From: Pseudorasbora parva | Lineage: Eukaryota > Chordata > Actinopteri > Cypriniformes > Gobionidae | NCBI RefSeq assembly: GCF_024679245.1 | Contig: NC_090177.1 | Location: forward strand, 27,740,675 to 27,804,674 | DNA: 64,000 bases | Direction of reading: 5' to 3' | Shown: piece by piece, positions 62,962 to 64,000 of the stretch | Layout of the letters: every line of letters begins with the position of its first letter | Position numbering within the stretch: the first letter of the stretch is position 1 | Notes under the pieces: generated by a model | What the model was told of the DNA's origin: nothing | Seen by the model: only the letters and a program-made list of their open reading frames with translations | The model's database searches: none | Made by a program: the position numbers and the translations under genes

Positions 62962-63700
62962 TTGCTGCGTTCGCACCATGTTGTAATTATCGTAGTGTTG
63001 AGATGACAACACGTGGGTTTTCTGACCTCGGACTGGGAATTCTGCATTTCAGTTCAACTTTATCAACACCTAAATGAATCTACTGTAGCCGCCAGGTGGT
63101 ACAGTGTTCACATGGTATAAATTGGAGTGCTCAGAAATGTCCCAGTTTACAAGTTGTAATTACAAGTTCTACGCAGACGTGAACGTTTTTACAAGTTGGA
63201 ATCCTGTGATAACAGTTATTATGACACGGCGTGAACGTACCTTATACTAACTATGGTTACTGTAGTAAAACCATGGTTAAATGTGGGTTACTCTGCTTTT
63301 ACTCCAAATATCATTGTTTTTACAATAGTTACTATAGTAAACCATCATGATTTTTTTTTAAGGTGCACCATAAATCCTTTGAGTCACCTCAAGAGCGTAT
63401 GGAGATTCCCCAAAGGTCTTTGGAACCTCAGTTGCTGCGTCAAGGCTTGGTTTTGCAAAGCAACATATGACGTCTTGTTACAGATCATTCAGTTTGATTA
63501 TTATTATCATAAAATATGAGGATTGAATTTCTACACCAGTGAATGTACATAGTAAATTAACACAATCGTTTTTTCCCCCCATGCCACTGCAAATGAAGCT
63601 GAATAAAGGCATCTGGTTCCTTGAGATTAAAAGAGCAAATCAAAGCTGAATAAAGCGGCTTTGTGTGTCTAAAGGTTCTCTATATCCTTCAGAGTATTTT
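62962..63700. other. no gene seen
   Basis: Contains GCCGCCAGGTGG near 63090 and an AT-rich remainder. Nothing recognised. Confidence 0.35.
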
Positions 63701-64000
63701 TTTTTTTTCTTTGTGGTCGGGCAGGTTTAGTGGGATTTCAGCAGGACCGGTTTATCCAGGGGAGAACTGGTGTTTGTGTGCCGCGCGAGGAACTGCTCAA
63801 ACCTGTTCTCCTCGTCAGTGGGGAGGAGGGGGAGGAGGAGCGGGAGGAGAGGAGCGCAGGGCGTATTAGAAACTCTTCTTTACCTTTCCTCTGTATTTCT
63901 TTCACATTCCCAATAGTTTTCCATCCGATGTAACTCTCCGAGGGGCTCCGAAGGACACTGGCGTGACGAGGAGACCGGCAGCATCGCGTGATTGGCAGGT
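63701..64000 (+). other. GC-rich block at the window edge, possible first exon of a neighbouring gene
   Basis: After a T-rich tract and CGGGCAG, base composition becomes GC-rich with several CpGs, and the window ends GATTGGCAGGT, a donor-like AG-GT. Frames are open in part (68 and 67 codons) but no protein was recognised. Confidence 0.25.

Overview
The window is vertebrate nuclear DNA, almost certainly from a cyprinid fish (zebrafish, carp or barb group). It has introns with GT..AG borders, long CA/GT, TC/GA, ATC and ATT microsatellites, Tc1/mariner, hAT-like and Ty3/gypsy relics, and many copies of short inverted-repeat elements that I associate with cyprinids, for example the family whose ends read AGGGATAGTTCACCC. 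Nothing points to bacteria or phage.

Only one protein-coding gene is convincing: gata5, on the + strand, with six coding exons between 16747 and 23948. The joined reading frame gives 383 residues. It has an N-terminal activation region, two GATA zinc fingers of the C-X2-C-X17-C-X2-C type on separate exons, a basic nuclear-localisation tail and a short C-terminal exon. A non-coding first exon probably ends at 16066. GATA5 is a nuclear transcription factor for endoderm and heart development. Consensus GATA sites lie upstream, in the first exon and in intron 2, so self-regulation is plausible.

Left of the gene (1-15700) are transposon remnants, microsatellites and some unique CpG-bearing blocks that may be regulatory. 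The introns also carry insertions: a TA-flanked element in intron 3, a long TC/CA repeat in intron 3 and a TTAA-flanked element in intron 6.

Right of the gene (24700-64000) I could not recognise a second gene. There are exon-like segments with good splice signals near 31600, 34021, 41508 and 52516, and a GC-rich block at the right edge; these could belong to an unrecognised + strand transcript. The rest is repeats: a dead Tc1 relic (32618-33572), a nest of TTAA-flanked elements (36630-40069), a CCTAT array (44099-44840), a three-layer nest (45975-47397), a Tc1 transposase broken by one stop codon (50777-51769), an L1-like tail fragment (about 55860-56160), a gypsy pol relic split by a hAT-like element with 8-bp target duplications (58230-61335), and a third Tc1 relic (61940-62959).

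I found no novel gene system. The most instructive signals are the well-resolved nested insertions, two of them with an empty-site comparison available inside the window, and candidate regulatory motifs (CTCF-like, DR1, YY1, GATA) around a developmental gene.
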